Source: Kalaharituber pfeilii (taxonomy: Eukaryota > Ascomycota > Pezizomycetes > Pezizales > Pezizaceae). From it: a stretch of DNA of 64,000 bases. The position numbers were made by a program, and so were the translations under genes. Below the pieces are notes generated by a model that did no database searches, was not told the origin of the DNA, and worked only from the letters and a program-made list of their open reading frames with translations. The stretch is from assembly GCA_015179045.1 (NCBI GenBank), contig WHUZ01000017.1:1-64000 (forward strand). Direction: 5' to 3'. Each line of letters starts with the position of its first letter. The stretch's first letter is position 1. Positions 63,038 through 64,000 of the stretch are shown piece by piece.

Positions 63038-64000
63038 CATTCACAGCGCTGCGCGATGCGAGGGCACTCCGCAATGCAGTGCCCGCTGCGTACCATCGTA
63101 TCACGCGCATAAGTGCAACCTAAGATAAGTAGCAATGTCTCTTAGCCTGACAGACAGAGCGGCGGCGGAGGGTGTCACAGCGCGGCTGCGCAAAGGATGT
63201 GCTCTGCGAGATTGTACTCTACAATGATGCTACAGCAGTCCGTGAGGCCACACGGTACTGTAGAGCACTCGCAGCGACCAGCACTCCCCTCTTGAAACCC
63301 CCGCATGCAAGGAGCACTGGATGTGCGCCAGCACTCGATATGGACTTCGTACCAACCTAGCGCTGCACTTCGTCACTGGCATCTTCTCGAGCAAGTGGCC
63401 CGCCGGACCAACACCCGCCCTGCTAATGACTGCAGTCTGGTTCTACTGTGGAAAGGAACATGCTGCCTGAGGGATGGAAGAGAGAGCCAGTGCAATGCAT
63501 GTATGCAATTTGGTACTTCATACAGTACATATTCATCAATGGTGGGGTGCAGAACATGTCAAAGATAGCATCAGCGTGGGAAACAATTCAATCTAGGCTG
63601 ATACACATGCTTACTGTAGCCAGCTACTCAGCCAGACTACAGTGGCATCAGCTACAGCCTATAGCTGCCTAACATGTAATCTTGTGTAGATTAAACACGA
63701 AATCTTAGCTATGACGTCCTAAGGCCCCTGAATCAGGGCGAATTACCCTCAAGCGCGGTAAGCAATTGTAAACTCCCCTTGTGCCTAATTGTTTTTGTGC
63801 CCTTCAGCCAGAGGTCGTGTAACAAGACTACTGCATTGAGGTGAGAGTATGTTTGGGCTTTTGGGCTAGGCATCACTTTTTGCCTTGGACCACTAGTGCT
63901 GAGAGCATTGGCACTCTTATATTCAGCTTTGTGTGCATTCAATAGCTGGTTATACTTAGAAATAACAGTGCTACGAATACTACTACCTACTAGACAATTC

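Larger units (their letters stand above)
62016..64000. other. right-end intergenic region, GC-rich low complexity
   Basis: About 2 kb, starting with BEM2 promoter sequence. It has a G17 run (62027-62043), G-rich stretches (62398-62580), a GGCCAGC-type tandem run (about 62927-62975) and a CAG run (63016-63037). Frames on both strands (up to 144 codons) follow composition. From 63100 onward the sequence is of ordinary composition with nothing I can assign. Confidence 0.6.

Overview
The window is nuclear DNA of a filamentous ascomycete, most likely Pezizomycotina. Supporting this are single-copy eukaryotic genes cut by many 41-150 bp introns with GT..AG ends and CTAAC/CTGAC-like branch sites. 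A CDC4-type F-box/WD40 gene, an ECM14-type pseudo-carboxypeptidase, a BEM2-type RhoGAP, LTR retrotransposons and a CpG-free AT-rich block of the kind left by repeat-induced point mutation (RIP) point the same way. The class was not resolved; the large repeat-rich intergenic spaces and the 17-exon chloride channel gene would suit Pezizomycetes, but that is a guess.

Left end (1-11.8 kb), transposon nest. A decayed Ty1/copia element (gag-protease-integrase-RT-RNase H, + strand) enters from the left edge and ends in an LTR that starts at 4185. A Ty3/gypsy chromovirus (4680-10592) has inserted into that LTR. It has two 488-bp LTRs differing at five positions, a perfect 5-bp target duplication (CGTAG) and a C-terminal chromodomain, but its coding body is broken and loaded with three families of short tandem repeats. 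Directly after it lies about 1.2 kb of AT-rich DNA (10602-11821) in which I find no CpG.

Gene-bearing part (12.5-62 kb). In order: SYT1-like Sec7/PH Arf-GEF (-), ECM14 pseudo-carboxypeptidase (+), dihydrofolate reductase (-), CLC chloride channel/transporter (-), IAH1-type esterase (+), a coiled-coil protein with a retropepsin-like domain that has lost its catalytic Asp (+), an isochorismatase-family hydrolase (-), a small conserved-looking protein (+), mRNA capping guanylyltransferase (-), nitronate monooxygenase (-), CDC4-type F-box/WD40 protein (+), NHP10-like HMG-box protein (-) and BEM2-type RhoGAP (-). I resolved exons by hand. Nine of the ten fully resolved multi-exon models without a frame break, and the one-exon small gene, sum to whole codons; IAH1 and BEM2 each fall one base short, and DFR1 changes frame in a way that could be either an intron or a missing base. 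There is no operon-like grouping; the genes are unrelated housekeeping, trafficking, polarity and metabolic genes.

Intergenic DNA is long (up to about 4 kb) and full of homopolymers (T45, T40, T31, C27, C21), microsatellites, G-rich tracts and GC-rich low-complexity islands that create long spurious open frames. The right end (62.0-64.0 kb) shows no supportable gene.
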